Assembly: GCA_937880925.1 (NCBI GenBank)
Contig: CALGGB010000080.1
Span: 1 to 37,195 of the forward strand
Length of the DNA: 37,195 nucleotides
Reading direction: 5' to 3'
Origin: an uncultured Rhodospirillaceae bacterium
Lineage (GTDB): Bacteria > Pseudomonadota > Alphaproteobacteria > SP197
Positions within the stretch are counted from its first letter, which is position 1; each line of letters opens with the position of its first letter. The notes under the pieces are model-generated. The model did no database searches, had not been told where the DNA came from, and saw only the letters and a list, made by a program, of their open reading frames with translations. Position numbers and translations under genes: made by a program. Positions 24,561 to 33,586 of the stretch are shown here, piece after piece.

Positions 24561-24689
24561 GAGCTGCCCCCCATAATCGCCACCGCGGGAGCCTAGAACA
24601 GAACCTGATCCTTCGGTATTGCCTTGGCGCAACAGCTCTCGCCTCGCACCCTGTCGGGCCCTATCCTTCCAGCTTGCAGGGGGACAATC
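24561..24689. other. Divergent promoter region between the TMADH-like and DadA-like genes
   Basis: 129 bases must hold promoters for both directions. I found no convincing -35/-10 pair, no strong palindrome and no regulator gene beside it. The DadA-like gene has CAGGGGGA before its ATG, and the TMADH-like gene has GGGGGG before its TTG. Confidence 0.35.
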
Positions 24690-26108
24690 ATGGCGCAGAC
24701 ACGGACCCGCTTTGCCAACTACTGGCTGGAGCAGGCACTGGCCGAGGAGGGTGACAGCACTCTTCCCGCGCCGCCGCTGGAAGGCGATGCAAGCTGCGAC
24801 GTTGCCATCGTCGGCGGCGGCTATACCGGCCTGTGGACGGCCATCGAACTGAAGGCGCGCGACCCCGTCCTGGACGTGCGGCTGATCGAGAAACACATCT
24901 GCGGCTGGGGAGCCAGCAGCCGCAATGCCGGCTACCTGCTCAACATGTGGGCGAAGTATCCGACGATGCGGCGTCTGTTCGGCACGGAACGCGCGCTGGC
25001 CGTGGGGCGGGCCGCCGATGCGGCGCTGGAGGAGGTCGTCAGCTTTTGTGCCCGAAACGGCATCGATGCCGAGATCGCGCGCCGCGGCTGGCTGTGGGGC
25101 GCAACGCTGCCGCAGAGCGCAGCCGAATGGCGGCCGCTCGTCGATGCACTGGAGCCCTATCAGGTCGCCCCTCTGCGTGAACTCAGCGCTGAGGAGATTG
25201 CGGATCGCTGGGGTCTGACCGGCCTGCATGGCGGCGCCATCGACGACAAGGCAGGACACCTGCAACCGGGCAAGCTGGTGCGCGGGCTGCGCCGCGTCGC
25301 GATCGAACGGGGCGTGACGATCCACGAGAACACGCCCATGACCCGCCTGCACCGCGCTTCGCCACCGCGCCTGGAGACACCGCGCGGAACCTTGCGCGCA
25401 AAACGCATCGTTCTGGGCATCTATGCCTGGGCCGCCCAGCTTCCCGAGCTGCGCCGCAGCCTGGCGGTCACCGGTTACGCCAATGCCGTCACTGCGGCGA
25501 TGCCGGAGCGGCTCGAGAAAAGCGGCTTTGCCGATGCCCCGGCCTTCAACGACACGCGCAACATGATCAACTCCCTGCGTCCCACCGCCGGAGGGCGGGT
25601 GATGTTCGGCAAGCCGGGTACCGCGCTCGCCTGGGCCGGCAACACGGGCGAGGCCTTTGAACACGACACGGCCTGGCTGCTGGACGGACAACGGCGCCAT
25701 CGCGAGCTGGACCCCATCATGCCGGGCCTGGAGGCCGCCTATGCGTGGTCCGGTCCGATCGACCGGACACGCGACGGCCTGCCGTTCTTCGGCCGCCTGC
25801 CCGGCGCGCCCGACATTCTCTACGCAACCGGGTTCTCCGGCGACGGTGTCGGCCCCTGCCGCATGGCGGGCAAGGCGATGGCGGCCATGGCGATGGACGA
25901 GGACGGTGCATGGGCAGATTTCGGGCTTGTGCGACCGCCCATGCAGGACCTGCCACCCGAACCGGTGCGCTGGATCGGCGTGCGCATGGTCCGTGCCGCG
26001 CTGAGGCGCAGCGATGACGCGGTGCATGCCGGCCGCAGGCCCGAGCCACTGACCCGCGGCCTGACCGGCCTGATATCGGTCGGCATCGCCAGCCGCAGTG
26101 ACGAATGA
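24690..26108 (+). CDS. FAD-dependent amine/amino-acid oxidoreductase (DAO family)
   Basis: A 472-residue DAO-fold flavoprotein. The FAD site is CDVAIVGGGYTGLWTAIELK near residue 37, followed by LIEKHICGWGASSRNAGYL. The C-terminal TRDGLPFFGRLP and LYATGFSGDGVGPCRMAGKAMA form the second flavin contact. The family includes gamma-glutamylputrescine oxidase, glycine and sarcosine oxidases and D-amino-acid dehydrogenases. The ATG at 24690 with an upstream CAGGGGG is preferred over the start at 24624. It is divergent from the TMADH-like operon, which makes oxidation of a secondary amine or N-methyl amino acid a reasonable guess. Substrate not shown by sequence. Confidence 0.88.
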   Translation: MAQTRTRFANYWLEQALAEEGDSTLPAPPLEGDASCDVAIVGGGYTGLWTAIELKARDPVLDVRLIEKHICGWGASSRNAGYLLNMWAKYPTMRRLFGTERALAVGRAADAALEEVVSFCARNGIDAEIARRGWLWGATLPQSAAEWRPLVDALEPYQVAPLRELSAEEIADRWGLTGLHGGAIDDKAGHLQPGKLVRGLRRVAIERGVTIHENTPMTRLHRASPPRLETPRGTLRAKRIVLGIYAWAAQLPELRRSLAVTGYANAVTAAMPERLEKSGFADAPAFNDTRNMINSLRPTAGGRVMFGKPGTALAWAGNTGEAFEHDTAWLLDGQRRHRELDPIMPGLEAAYAWSGPIDRTRDGLPFFGRLPGAPDILYATGFSGDGVGPCRMAGKAMAAMAMDEDGAWADFGLVRPPMQDLPPEPVRWIGVRMVRAALRRSDDAVHAGRRPEPLTRGLTGLISVGIASRSDE

Positions 26109-26135
26109 CCCGTTTGTGCCGATACTGAGCCCGTC

Positions 26136-26849
26136 ATGCCACGCTCCCTGATCGTTCTTCTTGCCTTTGTCGCCGGCTGGGTCGATGCCTCGTCCTTCGT
26201 CGGTCTCGATCACGTCATGGCGGCCCATGTCACGGGCAACCTGGTGGTTCTGGCCAGCGACATCGCCACAGGGTTCACGCCTACCGATTCCCTGAAGGTG
26301 GTGATCCTGCCGGTGTTCTTCCTCGGCGTGATGCTGGTGACCGTGCTGCACGACCGCCATATCGTTGCGATCCCCGATCGCAAGCGCCAGCTTGCCCGTC
26401 TTCTCCAATGGGAAGCCGGGCTGATCGCAATCACCGGATTGCTCGGCGTCTGGGTCAGTCTTGCCGGCATCGAGGCGGGTTTCTGGCTTTCCCTGCTGGT
26501 CGTCACGCCGGTGACCTTCGGCATGGCGATGCAGAACGCCGCCCACCGGCTCTACCCGGCGATCGGCCCGGCGACCACGGTGATGACGGGCAACATCACC
26601 CAGTTCTTCATCGACAAGACGCGAGCGCTGGCCGGGCGCAGTTCGGTCTCCAAGATCGATGACATGCCGAGGAACGAGAACATTCTGCCGCTGCTGATCC
26701 TGGCTTTTGCCGGAGGCTGCATCCTGGGCGCGCTGGCCACCGCTGCCGTGGGCAACGGCGCCTTTCTGGTGGCCGCCGCCGTGGTTCTGGCCAATGCCAT
26801 CCTGCTGCGGCAGCATGCGCCCGAGAACACGCAGGAGCACGGATCATGA
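26136..26849 (+). CDS. DUF1275 (YoaK-type) membrane protein
   Basis: A 237-residue integral membrane protein of the DUF1275 family. The diagnostic start LLAFVAGWVDASSFVGL is followed by HVMAAHVTGNLVVLASDIA, and a later GPATTVMTGNITQFFID repeats the TGN motif. Six or so hydrophobic segments are present. Function unknown in the family. It follows the FAD oxidoreductase by 27 bases, and its stop overlaps the next gene as ATGA, so it is part of the same transcript. Confidence 0.9.
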   Translation: MPRSLIVLLAFVAGWVDASSFVGLDHVMAAHVTGNLVVLASDIATGFTPTDSLKVVILPVFFLGVMLVTVLHDRHIVAIPDRKRQLARLLQWEAGLIAITGLLGVWVSLAGIEAGFWLSLLVVTPVTFGMAMQNAAHRLYPAIGPATTVMTGNITQFFIDKTRALAGRSSVSKIDDMPRNENILPLLILAFAGGCILGALATAAVGNGAFLVAAAVVLANAILLRQHAPENTQEHGS

Positions 26850-27754
26850 CGGAAGTTCTGCCCGGACTGGAGCGCCAGCCCGATGCCATGGAGCGCATCG
26901 CGGTGGAGGGCGGCACGGTGCAGACCTACAGCTTCGGCAGCGGTGACGAGGTTCTGCTCCTGGCCAATGGCGGCCCCGGCCTGCCCTGCGACTACATGCG
27001 CGACAGCCACAGCCATCTGGCCGACCGGGGCTGGCGCGTCGTCACCTGGGACCAGCTCGGCACCGGCCGTTCCGACCGCCCGACAGACCCGGCGCTGTGG
27101 ACCATCGAACGCTACGCCCGCGAGCTGGAGCAGGTGCGTACCGGCCTGGGGCTGGGTCCGGTTCACCTGCTGGGACAATCCTGGGGCGGCTGGCTCGCCA
27201 TTGAGTATGCGCTGACCTTCCCCGATGGCCTGCGCAGCCTGATCCTCTCGAACACCGCCGGCGACCTGCCCCATCTGGTGGAGGAACTGAACCGCCTGCG
27301 CGCCGCCCTGGGAACGGAAACCGTGACCATGATGCTGGCGCGCGAGGCCGACGGCAGCATCGACCATCCTGAATACAAGGCCGCCGTCGATGTTCTGAAC
27401 TGGCGCCACGTCCATCGCATGGAGACCATCCCACCGGCGCTGAAGCGCTCGGAGGACGGCATGGTCTTCGACATCTACAACGCCATGCAGGGACCCAACG
27501 AGTTCGTCTATATCGGCAACCTGAAGGACTGGAACCGCATCCCCGACATGGGGCGTATCACCTGCCCCGCCTTCATCATCGTGGGCGAACACGACGAGCT
27601 GACCCCGGCCTGCGCCATGCGCATGCACCACGCTCTGCCCGACAGCACGATCAGGGTATTCAAGAACGCCAGCCACTCGACCTGCTTCGAGACACCAGAA
27701 CCCTATTTCGCCGCCTTGACGGCCTTTCTCGAAGCCAACCGCGCCCCGGCGTGA
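26846..27754 (+). CDS. Prolyl aminopeptidase-like alpha/beta hydrolase
   Basis: A 302-residue alpha/beta hydrolase of the proline iminopeptidase type. NGGPGLPCDYM holds the HGGPG-like oxyanion loop, with Asn in place of His. LLGQSWGGWLAIEYAL carries the nucleophile Ser near residue 111, IIVGEHDELTP the acid Asp, and FKNASHSTCFE the catalytic His. WDQLGTGRSDRP is the family strand. It may cleave N-terminal proline peptides or be an amidase or esterase; the location in an amine and amide catabolic area leaves the second option open. ATGA overlap with the DUF1275 gene. Confidence 0.88.
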   Translation: MTEVLPGLERQPDAMERIAVEGGTVQTYSFGSGDEVLLLANGGPGLPCDYMRDSHSHLADRGWRVVTWDQLGTGRSDRPTDPALWTIERYARELEQVRTGLGLGPVHLLGQSWGGWLAIEYALTFPDGLRSLILSNTAGDLPHLVEELNRLRAALGTETVTMMLAREADGSIDHPEYKAAVDVLNWRHVHRMETIPPALKRSEDGMVFDIYNAMQGPNEFVYIGNLKDWNRIPDMGRITCPAFIIVGEHDELTPACAMRMHHALPDSTIRVFKNASHSTCFETPEPYFAALTAFLEANRAPA

Positions 27755-29337
27755 GCGCGGAGAAGGCAAACAACCGCGTCGCCACCCTGCTGGCCGAGGC
27801 GCAGCGCCTGATGGCCCTGCAGCGCAGCGAGCAGGCCGTTCCACTGCTCAATGAAGCGCTGAAACTCGACCCCTGGAACAGCGAACTGCGTCTTCAGGTC
27901 GGCAGCTTTGCCCTGCGCCAGGGCAGCCACAAACAGGCGCTTCGCCATTTCGAGATCTGTGTCGCCGAAGACCCCGGGAAGTCCGCTGTCTGGCTGCAGA
28001 TCGGCAGCTGCCACATGCTGGCTGGCCGTCACGTCGAAGCAGCACAAGCCTATGCACAGGCACGCCAGGGCAATGGCGATGCAGGCGCACCAAGCTGGCG
28101 CTACGCGCGCGCTCTGCGCTTGTCGGGCCAGACCGCGCAGGCCGCACAGGAAATACAGGCAACGGTCGCCCTGCCCAACGCCGAAACCGCGGCCTACCAC
28201 GAGTGCGCCCAGCTCTGCATGGAGCTCGGCAAACGCAACGATGCAGAGCGCATCTGGCGGCGGCTGGCCGCGCTCGGCAGCAAGAGTCTGGTGGGTGCCT
28301 GCGCCCGTGCGCGTCTGGCCATGCTCGACGATCCCCCGGTCACCGCACCGGATGCCAAACGTGTCGCCTTTCATCTGAAGTCGGCGTTCCATGAGGCAAT
28401 CATCACGCCCGGTTACATGGCCTGCCGGTCGTCCCATCATGTGCTGGTGAGCCATGACGCCGAGGAACTTGTGGCCTTCGATCCCGACGTGATCGTTGCC
28501 TGTGACAGCCATCTGGCCGCCATGAAAACCCTGATGCCGCGCGCCATCACCGTGCAGACCCGGCACGGCATGGGGAGCAAGGGCCATGCCCCTCTGCTGG
28601 CCCAGACCTGCGACTATCTCTGCCTTTCCCATCAGCGTCAGGAAGGGTTCTTCACCGGGCGCGGCGTGCGTCCCGCGCGGGGCTTCTGGCCGATCGGCTA
28701 TCTCCAGCTCGATCCCCTGCTGAACGGCAGCCTGGCGCCGGCCGCCCTGCCGGGCAAACCCTGGATGCGCTCGGTGCTGTTTGCCCCCACGATCGGCGAA
28801 TCGGTCTCCGCGCTGGGCATGCTGGGTGACGATCCGGTTGCGGCGCTTCGGCCGGATGCCGAGGCGTTCATGCTGGTCATCAAGGCGCACCCGGAAACCG
28901 CGATGCGCCACCCCGACTGGTGGGCCAGGCTTTCGGCCAGCGCGCGGCGCCACGCCAACGTCGTGCTGGTGAACGACCCCATGGCCGACATCATGCCCTA
29001 TGTTGCGGCCTGCGACCTGATGGTGACCGATGTCTCCAGCGTCATGTTCTTTGCCGCTGCGGTCGACATGCCGCTGGTCCTGCTCTCCAATCCGGCCCGC
29101 CACAGCCACCCCGAGCGCTTCGATCCCGAGGGACCGGAATGGCGCTGGCGCAACATGGGTGAAGAGGTCGAAGACGCGGCGGACCTGCCATCGGCCATCG
29201 CCGCGGTCCTCGCCAGCCCGGAACGGCACGGTGCAGCGCGCCAGGCATGCCGCGACGACATGCTGGGCGATCTGACCGACGGACGCGCCGGCGAGCGCCT
29301 GTCGCGCCGCATCGCCGCCCTTGCCCCCGGCGGCTGA
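27751..29337 (+). CDS. TPR protein with CDP-glycerol glycerophosphotransferase-like domain
   Basis: A 528-residue two-part protein. Residues ~8-200 are TPR-like repeats ([60 protein letters not shown]). Residues ~215-510 look like the GT-B fold of the TagF/TagB family: ARHGM-like [14 protein letters not shown], a strand ending in [24 protein letters not shown] and the sugar-nucleotide motif [24 protein letters not shown]. It probably transfers a glycerol- or sugar-phosphate to a surface polymer. No signal peptide or membrane helix was seen. The GTG start at 27751 overlaps the hydrolase stop as GTGA. Not obviously related to the amine genes upstream. Confidence 0.75.
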   Translation: MSAEKANNRVATLLAEAQRLMALQRSEQAVPLLNEALKLDPWNSELRLQVGSFALRQGSHKQALRHFEICVAEDPGKSAVWLQIGSCHMLAGRHVEAAQAYAQARQGNGDAGAPSWRYARALRLSGQTAQAAQEIQATVALPNAETAAYHECAQLCMELGKRNDAERIWRRLAALGSKSLVGACARARLAMLDDPPVTAPDAKRVAFHLKSAFHEAIITPGYMACRSSHHVLVSHDAEELVAFDPDVIVACDSHLAAMKTLMPRAITVQTRHGMGSKGHAPLLAQTCDYLCLSHQRQEGFFTGRGVRPARGFWPIGYLQLDPLLNGSLAPAALPGKPWMRSVLFAPTIGESVSALGMLGDDPVAALRPDAEAFMLVIKAHPETAMRHPDWWARLSASARRHANVVLVNDPMADIMPYVAACDLMVTDVSSVMFFAAAVDMPLVLLSNPARHSHPERFDPEGPEWRWRNMGEEVEDAADLPSAIAAVLASPERHGAARQACRDDMLGDLTDGRAGERLSRRIAALAPGG

Positions 29338-29372
29338 CAACGCCATATCTGCTGTCCCACGGGAGACACGCC

Positions 29373-29795
29373 ATGACCGACAAGATCGTCAAATCCGATG
29401 CCGAGTGGCGCCAGCAGCTCACGCCCGAGCAGTATCAGGTGACCCGCAAGAAGGGCACCGAACGCGCCTTCACCGGCGAGTATCACGCAACCAAGGATCC
29501 GGGCGTCTATTGCTGCGTATGCTGCGGCGAGGCCCTGTTCGATGCCGCCACCAAGTTCGAATCCGGCACCGGCTGGCCGAGCTTCTGGCAGCCCATCGAC
29601 GAGGAATCGGTAGCGACCGAGAGCGATCGCAGCCTCTTTTTCATGCCGCGCACGGAAGTGCTCTGCGCCCGCTGCGACGCCCACCTGGGCCACGTCTTCC
29701 CCGACGGGCCCCAGCCGACGGGCCTGCGCTACTGCCTCAACTCCGCCGCGCTGACGCTGGAGGAGAAGGAAAGCGCGGAGGACGCGGCCGAATAG
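29373..29795 (+). CDS. msrB: Peptide-methionine (R)-S-oxide reductase
   Basis: Repairs methionine-R-sulfoxide in proteins. The 140 residues include [22 protein letters not shown], two Zn-binding CxxC pairs ([11 protein letters not shown] and [14 protein letters not shown]), [13 protein letters not shown], and the catalytic Cys in [13 protein letters not shown]. The start is ATG 29373 with GGGAGA upstream; the longer ORF at 29247 overlaps the preceding gene. It is a normal-length single-domain MsrB without a signal peptide, so cytoplasmic. Convergent with the GFA gene, four bases apart. Confidence 0.97.
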   Translation: MTDKIVKSDAEWRQQLTPEQYQVTRKKGTERAFTGEYHATKDPGVYCCVCCGEALFDAATKFESGTGWPSFWQPIDEESVATESDRSLFFMPRTEVLCARCDAHLGHVFPDGPQPTGLRYCLNSAALTLEEKESAEDAAE

Positions 29796-29799
29796 GCGA

Positions 29800-30249
29800 T
29801 CAGGGATCGAAGCGCGGCATCTCCGGCACCGGAGGCTGGCGTGCGAACACCACCTCGCCTTCGCCGAACACCACCCAGGGCTGGGCGTTTTCCGTCCAGA
29901 CGTGGCAGCCGGGTTTGAGCCAGGATGTATCGTCGAGCGTACCCGGCTTGATGTTGAAGAAGGGCGCGTCACCCGCATCGCCGTACCACTGGTGATAGAT
30001 GCGGCTGCCGCAGTCAGGGCAGTAGTAGCAGCGGAAGCGACGGCCTTCGTGGCCATCGCGCAGGAAGACCGCAGGCTCCTTCCCCTCCATCGTCATGCTG
30101 CCGCCGGGAAAGGCTGCGGCCATGGCGAAGGCGCTGCCCGACTGTCGCTGGCACAGCGAACAGTGGCAGGCGTAGACCATCACCGGACGGGCGTGGATCG
30201 CGTAGCGGACGGTGCCGCACTGGCAGCCGCCGGTGTGATGGTCAGGCAT
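29800..30249 (-). CDS. GFA family (glutathione-dependent formaldehyde-activating/CENP-V fold) protein
   Basis: A 149-residue zinc protein of the GFA family. Cysteine sets are GGCQCGTVRY near the start, YACHCSLCQRQSGSAF, and YYCPDCGSRIYHQW near residue 85. The founding member was described as speeding the formation of S-hydroxymethyl-glutathione from formaldehyde, but most relatives have no proven activity. The start is ATG 30249 with GGAG seven bases upstream, which lies inside the 3' end of the transporter gene: a 70-base overlap. That arrangement implies coupling or a transporter tail that has grown by loss of a stop codon. Confidence 0.9.
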   Translation of the reverse strand: MPDHHTGGCQCGTVRYAIHARPVMVYACHCSLCQRQSGSAFAMAAAFPGGSMTMEGKEPAVFLRDGHEGRRFRCYYCPDCGSRIYHQWYGDAGDAPFFNIKPGTLDDTSWLKPGCHVWTENAQPWVVFGEGEVVFARQPPVPEMPRFDP

Positions 30250-31184
30250 GATGAGCTCCGTCGTTGGGTGCGCAGGATGGCAATGCCGGCGCCACCGATC
30301 AGCAGCATTCCTGCAAGCGTGATGAGGTCGGGGACCGTGGCGAAGAAGACGAATCCCCATAGTCCCGCGAAGGGCAGATAGACATAGTCGAAGGTCGCGA
30401 TGATCGAGGAAGGCGCGATCTGATAGGCCCGTGCGACGCCGGTGGTGATGGCGACGATCAGCACCGCCAGCAGGGCGACCGACGCCCAGGTTCCCGCATC
30501 CATGCCCCTCCAGTTGCCGAACAGGAAAGGATGGGCCGCAACCAGATTGTCAGGCGCCGGGAGCAGGACCAGCACAACACTCCCGAGCAGACCCACGGCG
30601 AAAAATGCCAGGTTGAGCGAGGCAGAAAGCATGAGGGATGATGCGCCCGACAGCCGGGTGCGCGTCAGCACCGCCGCCACGGCGTAGAAGAAGCCCGAGA
30701 GCACCGCGAAGGCCACGGGCCAGTCGAGGCCGGACTCGCCCGGCCGCAGCATCAGCACGACGCCGGCAAAGCCTGCGCAGACCGCAAGCCAGCGCCGTGC
30801 GCCGACCGTCTCACCGGCGAGCCATGCCGAAAGCAGCGTGATGATAATCGGGCCGGTGTAGTAAGCCGTCGCCACCGTGGCGAGATCGACCATGGTGAGC
30901 GCGGCGTAGAACGACACCCACATGCCGATCAGCAACAGGCTGCGCAGCCCGCCCCAGAGGAGCAGGCTCCGGCTGACACGCCGGTCGCGGATCGTGGCGC
31001 GCACCAGCAGGGCCAGCAGCGGCAGGGCAAACACCGAACGCAGCACGAAAAGCTGCCAGAGTCCCAGATCGGCGCTCATCTTCTTGACCAGTGCGTCACC
31101 GAAGGCCATGCCCGCGGCGGTGGCAATCATGGTGATCACACCGGCCGCAAGCTGGTCCCTGTCCATCGCCGTTGCCTGCGCCAT
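30180..31184 (-). CDS. EamA/DMT-family transporter
   Basis: A 334-residue drug/metabolite transporter with about ten hydrophobic segments in two EamA repeats: the first runs to WLAVCAGFAGVVLMLRPGESG, the second ends at LITLAGMLLIGGAGIAILRTQRR. The tail after that (SSSCLTITPAAASAAPSATRSTPVR) is low-complexity and overlaps the GFA gene, so it may be a recent extension. The start is ATG 31184, with an in-frame ATG at 31166 as alternative. It is divergent from the LysR gene, which probably controls it. Substrate unknown; amino acids or purines are typical for the family. Confidence 0.9.
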   Translation of the reverse strand: MAQATAMDRDQLAAGVITMIATAAGMAFGDALVKKMSADLGLWQLFVLRSVFALPLLALLVRATIRDRRVSRSLLLWGGLRSLLLIGMWVSFYAALTMVDLATVATAYYTGPIIITLLSAWLAGETVGARRWLAVCAGFAGVVLMLRPGESGLDWPVAFAVLSGFFYAVAAVLTRTRLSGASSLMLSASLNLAFFAVGLLGSVVLVLLPAPDNLVAAHPFLFGNWRGMDAGTWASVALLAVLIVAITTGVARAYQIAPSSIIATFDYVYLPFAGLWGFVFFATVPDLITLAGMLLIGGAGIAILRTQRRSSSCLTITPAAASAAPSATRSTPVR

Positions 31185-31216
31185 CGTGCCGATCCTAATT
31201 CAGAGAGTGCGATATA

Positions 31217-31278
31217 GACCACTGCCTTTAGGTCCGGTAGCCTTCTCAATATGATCTTTGAATGAAGGAAAACTTCAT
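31217..31278. promoter_or_regulatory. Candidate LysR operator and RBS-overlapping palindrome
   Basis: Two dyads lie between the divergent transporter and LysR genes: GACC-N10-GGTC at 31217-31234, and a perfect ATGAAG-GAAAA-CTTCAT at 31262-31278. The second contains the AAGGA that would serve the ATG at 31280, so a protein bound there, or an RNA hairpin, would cover the ribosome-binding site. The classical T-N11-A core was not convincing. Confidence 0.4.
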
Positions 31279-31279
31279 A

Positions 31280-32176
31280 ATGGCGCGTCACGGCCTGAGC
31301 GGCATCGATGTCTTCCTGAGCGTGGCCGAACACGGCTCCCTGCGGGCGGCGTCACGGGCGCTCGGTGTGCAGCCCCCGGCCGTCAGTCAGCAGCTGAAGG
31401 CCCTGGAGGAGGAACTTGGCACCATGCTCTTTGCCCGCACGACGCGGGCGCTCCACCTGACCGACGCCGGACGGGCCCTGCTGCAGCGGGCTGGCCCGGC
31501 CTTTACCGAACTGCAGGCCGCCATGGCCGATGCCCGCAACCTGGCCGGCAGGCACCGCGGCGTCCTGCGTATCACCATGCCCTGGGTCGCCTACCGGCTG
31601 ATCGTGGCCACAGGTCTTGCCGAATTCCAGGCGGCATGGCCCGACATCGAACTGGAGCTGTCGATGAATGAAGCCTTCGTCGACATCGTCGCCGAAGGCT
31701 TCCACGCTGGCATCCGCATGGGCGACCGCATCCACCCCGACATGATCGCCCTGCGCCTGACGGCGCCGCTGGAGGAGGTCTGCTTTGCCGCCCCCTCCTA
31801 CATCGCACGGCGCGGCAAACCCATGAGGCTTGCCGACCTCACCGCGCATAACTGCATCCGCTACCGCTTCCAGGGATCGGGCCAGTTGCAGCCCTGGCGC
31901 TTCGATAGCCGCCAGGGTGCGATCGAGGTGGCGGTGGGCGGCAACCTCATCGTCAACAGCTTCACCGCCGTCGTGGAGGCGGCGCGCGATGGCGTGGGTA
32001 TCGGCAAGTTCTTCCGGGACGATGTCGCGGGCGACATGGAGCAGGGAACCCTGAAGCCCGTGCTCGCGGGACAGACCTACCGCTATCCCGGCTTTCACCT
32101 GTTCTATCCGCGCCACAACGCGCGGCTGCCGCTGTTGCGCGCGTTCATCGACTTCCTGAAGGAGCGCGCAGACTGA
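31280..32176 (+). CDS. LysR-family transcriptional regulator
   Basis: A ~298-residue LTTR. The N-terminal winged helix is GLSGIDVFLSVAEHGSLRAASRALGVQPPAVSQQLKALEEELG, followed by LFARTTRALHLTDAGRALL. The C-terminal substrate-binding part begins near GVLRITMPWVAYRL. I choose ATG 31280 over ATG 31262 because AAGGA eight bases upstream serves the later start, and the earlier ATG has no site of its own. Divergent from the DMT transporter, its probable target. Effector unknown. Confidence 0.93.
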   Translation: MARHGLSGIDVFLSVAEHGSLRAASRALGVQPPAVSQQLKALEEELGTMLFARTTRALHLTDAGRALLQRAGPAFTELQAAMADARNLAGRHRGVLRITMPWVAYRLIVATGLAEFQAAWPDIELELSMNEAFVDIVAEGFHAGIRMGDRIHPDMIALRLTAPLEEVCFAAPSYIARRGKPMRLADLTAHNCIRYRFQGSGQLQPWRFDSRQGAIEVAVGGNLIVNSFTAVVEAARDGVGIGKFFRDDVAGDMEQGTLKPVLAGQTYRYPGFHLFYPRHNARLPLLRAFIDFLKERAD

Positions 32177-32182
32177 AGCGTT

Positions 32183-33586
32183 TCAGCCGCGTCCGAAGCG
32201 GCGCCAGCGCAGCAGCAGCATGGCGCCGGTGGCGGCAAAGCCCAGCGTCATGCCGATCCACAGGGCGTCCGGGCCGCCGCCCAGCGGAAAGGCAAGCACC
32301 CAGCCCGCGGGGATTCCGATGACGAGGAAGCCCAGGGCCGACATGGCCATGGGCACCATCATGTCCTTGAATCCGCGCAGGGCGCGCGACAGCACCACCT
32401 CGCCCGCCTGCACCAGGAAGAAGATACCCGCAGCCCAGCGCATCTCCCGGACCAGCGCAAAGGCTTCAGCGTTCGCCGGATCGTCGGCATCGAGCACGAT
32501 GGCGGTGATCGCATCCGGCGCGATCCACAGGGCGAGACTCACCGGCAGAACCACCAGCGCGACGCCACTGACGCCGAACCAGCCGGCCCGCACCGCGCCC
32601 TTGATGTGTCGCCCGCCGAACTCCTGGGCGACGCGCACCGAGGCGCCGTGACCGAAACCCACCGCGATGGAACCGCTCAGCATGGCGACACCGGTGAGCA
32701 CGCTGTGGGCGGCGAGAGCCGAGGCGCCGAAGAGGCCCATCAGCACCGTCGTCGCCTGGGACATCGAACCCTCGATGACACGCACACTGGCCACCGGCGG
32801 CCCCAGGCGCAGCACCTGCTTCCACATGGCGGGATCGAAGCTGAAGAGATTGCGGAACGGACCGAAGGCGTCGAGCTGGGGCTGGCGCAGGATATAGACG
32901 ACCATCACGGCAAGCTTCAGCCAGGAGACGATAGTCGTTGCCCATCCCGCCCCGGCCACGCCCAGAGCCGGCATGCCGAGGAAGCCGAAGACCAGCACGA
33001 TGTCGAGCGCCAGGTTGGTCGGCACGGCCGCCGCCGTGATTACCGTGATGACCACGGGACGCGAGAGGCCGGTGACAAGCTGGCGCAGCACCATGAACAG
33101 GAAGGTCGCCGGCAGGTGCCAGATCATGGCGTGGAGATAGTCCTCACCGATGGCGACAACCTCCGGATCCTGACCCGTAGCGAGCAGAATGTCGGGCAGG
33201 AACCAGCCGAAGGCCATCCACGGCACGCTGATCGCCACGGCGAGCCACAGGCCCGTGCGCACGCCCGCTCCGACCTCCGAAAGACGATCGGCGCCGAAAC
33301 CGTGGGCGACGATCACCGAGACCACCGTCAGCATGGAAAAGCCGACATAGGTCGCTTCCCACAGGATGGCGCCGGCCAGTCCCACACCGCCCAGCGCCAG
33401 GGTGCCCAGGCGCCCGATCACCAGGATGTCGGTGTAGTAGATTCCCAGTTCGACGAGGAAAGCAGCCAGCAGCGGCAGCGTGACGCGCCGTTGCAGGCGG
33501 ACCTCGTCACGCAGGTTTTCGGCGAACTCGGCCTTGAGCGGGTTGGCGGCGATGACCTCAGCCGCCCCGCGGCACCACAAGCGCAT
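32183..33586 (-). CDS. MATE-family efflux transporter
   Basis: A ~467-residue multidrug and toxic-compound extrusion protein with about 12 hydrophobic segments. Family marks are LPLLAAFLVELGIYYTDILVIGRLGTLALGGVGLA in the first repeat, and the second-repeat equivalent ASVRVIEGSMSQATTVLMGLFGASALAAHSVL. The start is uncertain: ATG 33586 overlaps the acyl-CoA synthetase gene by 29 bases, with GGTGG as a weak ribosome-binding site; the ORF track begins at 33616; no good later start exists before residue ~30. Substrate unknown. Probably translated from the same mRNA as the synthetase gene. Confidence 0.9.
   Translation of the reverse strand: MRLWCRGAAEVIAANPLKAEFAENLRDEVRLQRRVTLPLLAAFLVELGIYYTDILVIGRLGTLALGGVGLAGAILWEATYVGFSMLTVVSVIVAHGFGADRLSEVGAGVRTGLWLAVAISVPWMAFGWFLPDILLATGQDPEVVAIGEDYLHAMIWHLPATFLFMVLRQLVTGLSRPVVITVITAAAVPTNLALDIVLVFGFLGMPALGVAGAGWATTIVSWLKLAVMVVYILRQPQLDAFGPFRNLFSFDPAMWKQVLRLGPPVASVRVIEGSMSQATTVLMGLFGASALAAHSVLTGVAMLSGSIAVGFGHGASVRVAQEFGGRHIKGAVRAGWFGVSGVALVVLPVSLALWIAPDAITAIVLDADDPANAEAFALVREMRWAAGIFFLVQAGEVVLSRALRGFKDMMVPMAMSALGFLVIGIPAGWVLAFPLGGGPDALWIGMTLGFAATGAMLLLRWRRFGRG

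Noticed and set aside
24561-26840. Minus-strand 1448-aa ORF extending the TMADH-like gene
   Set aside because: The extension beyond TTG 24560 is antisense to the FAD oxidoreductase and DUF1275 genes, has no family similarity and reads as Arg/Gln/His-rich GC shadow. The conserved protein starts at MARDPRYD.
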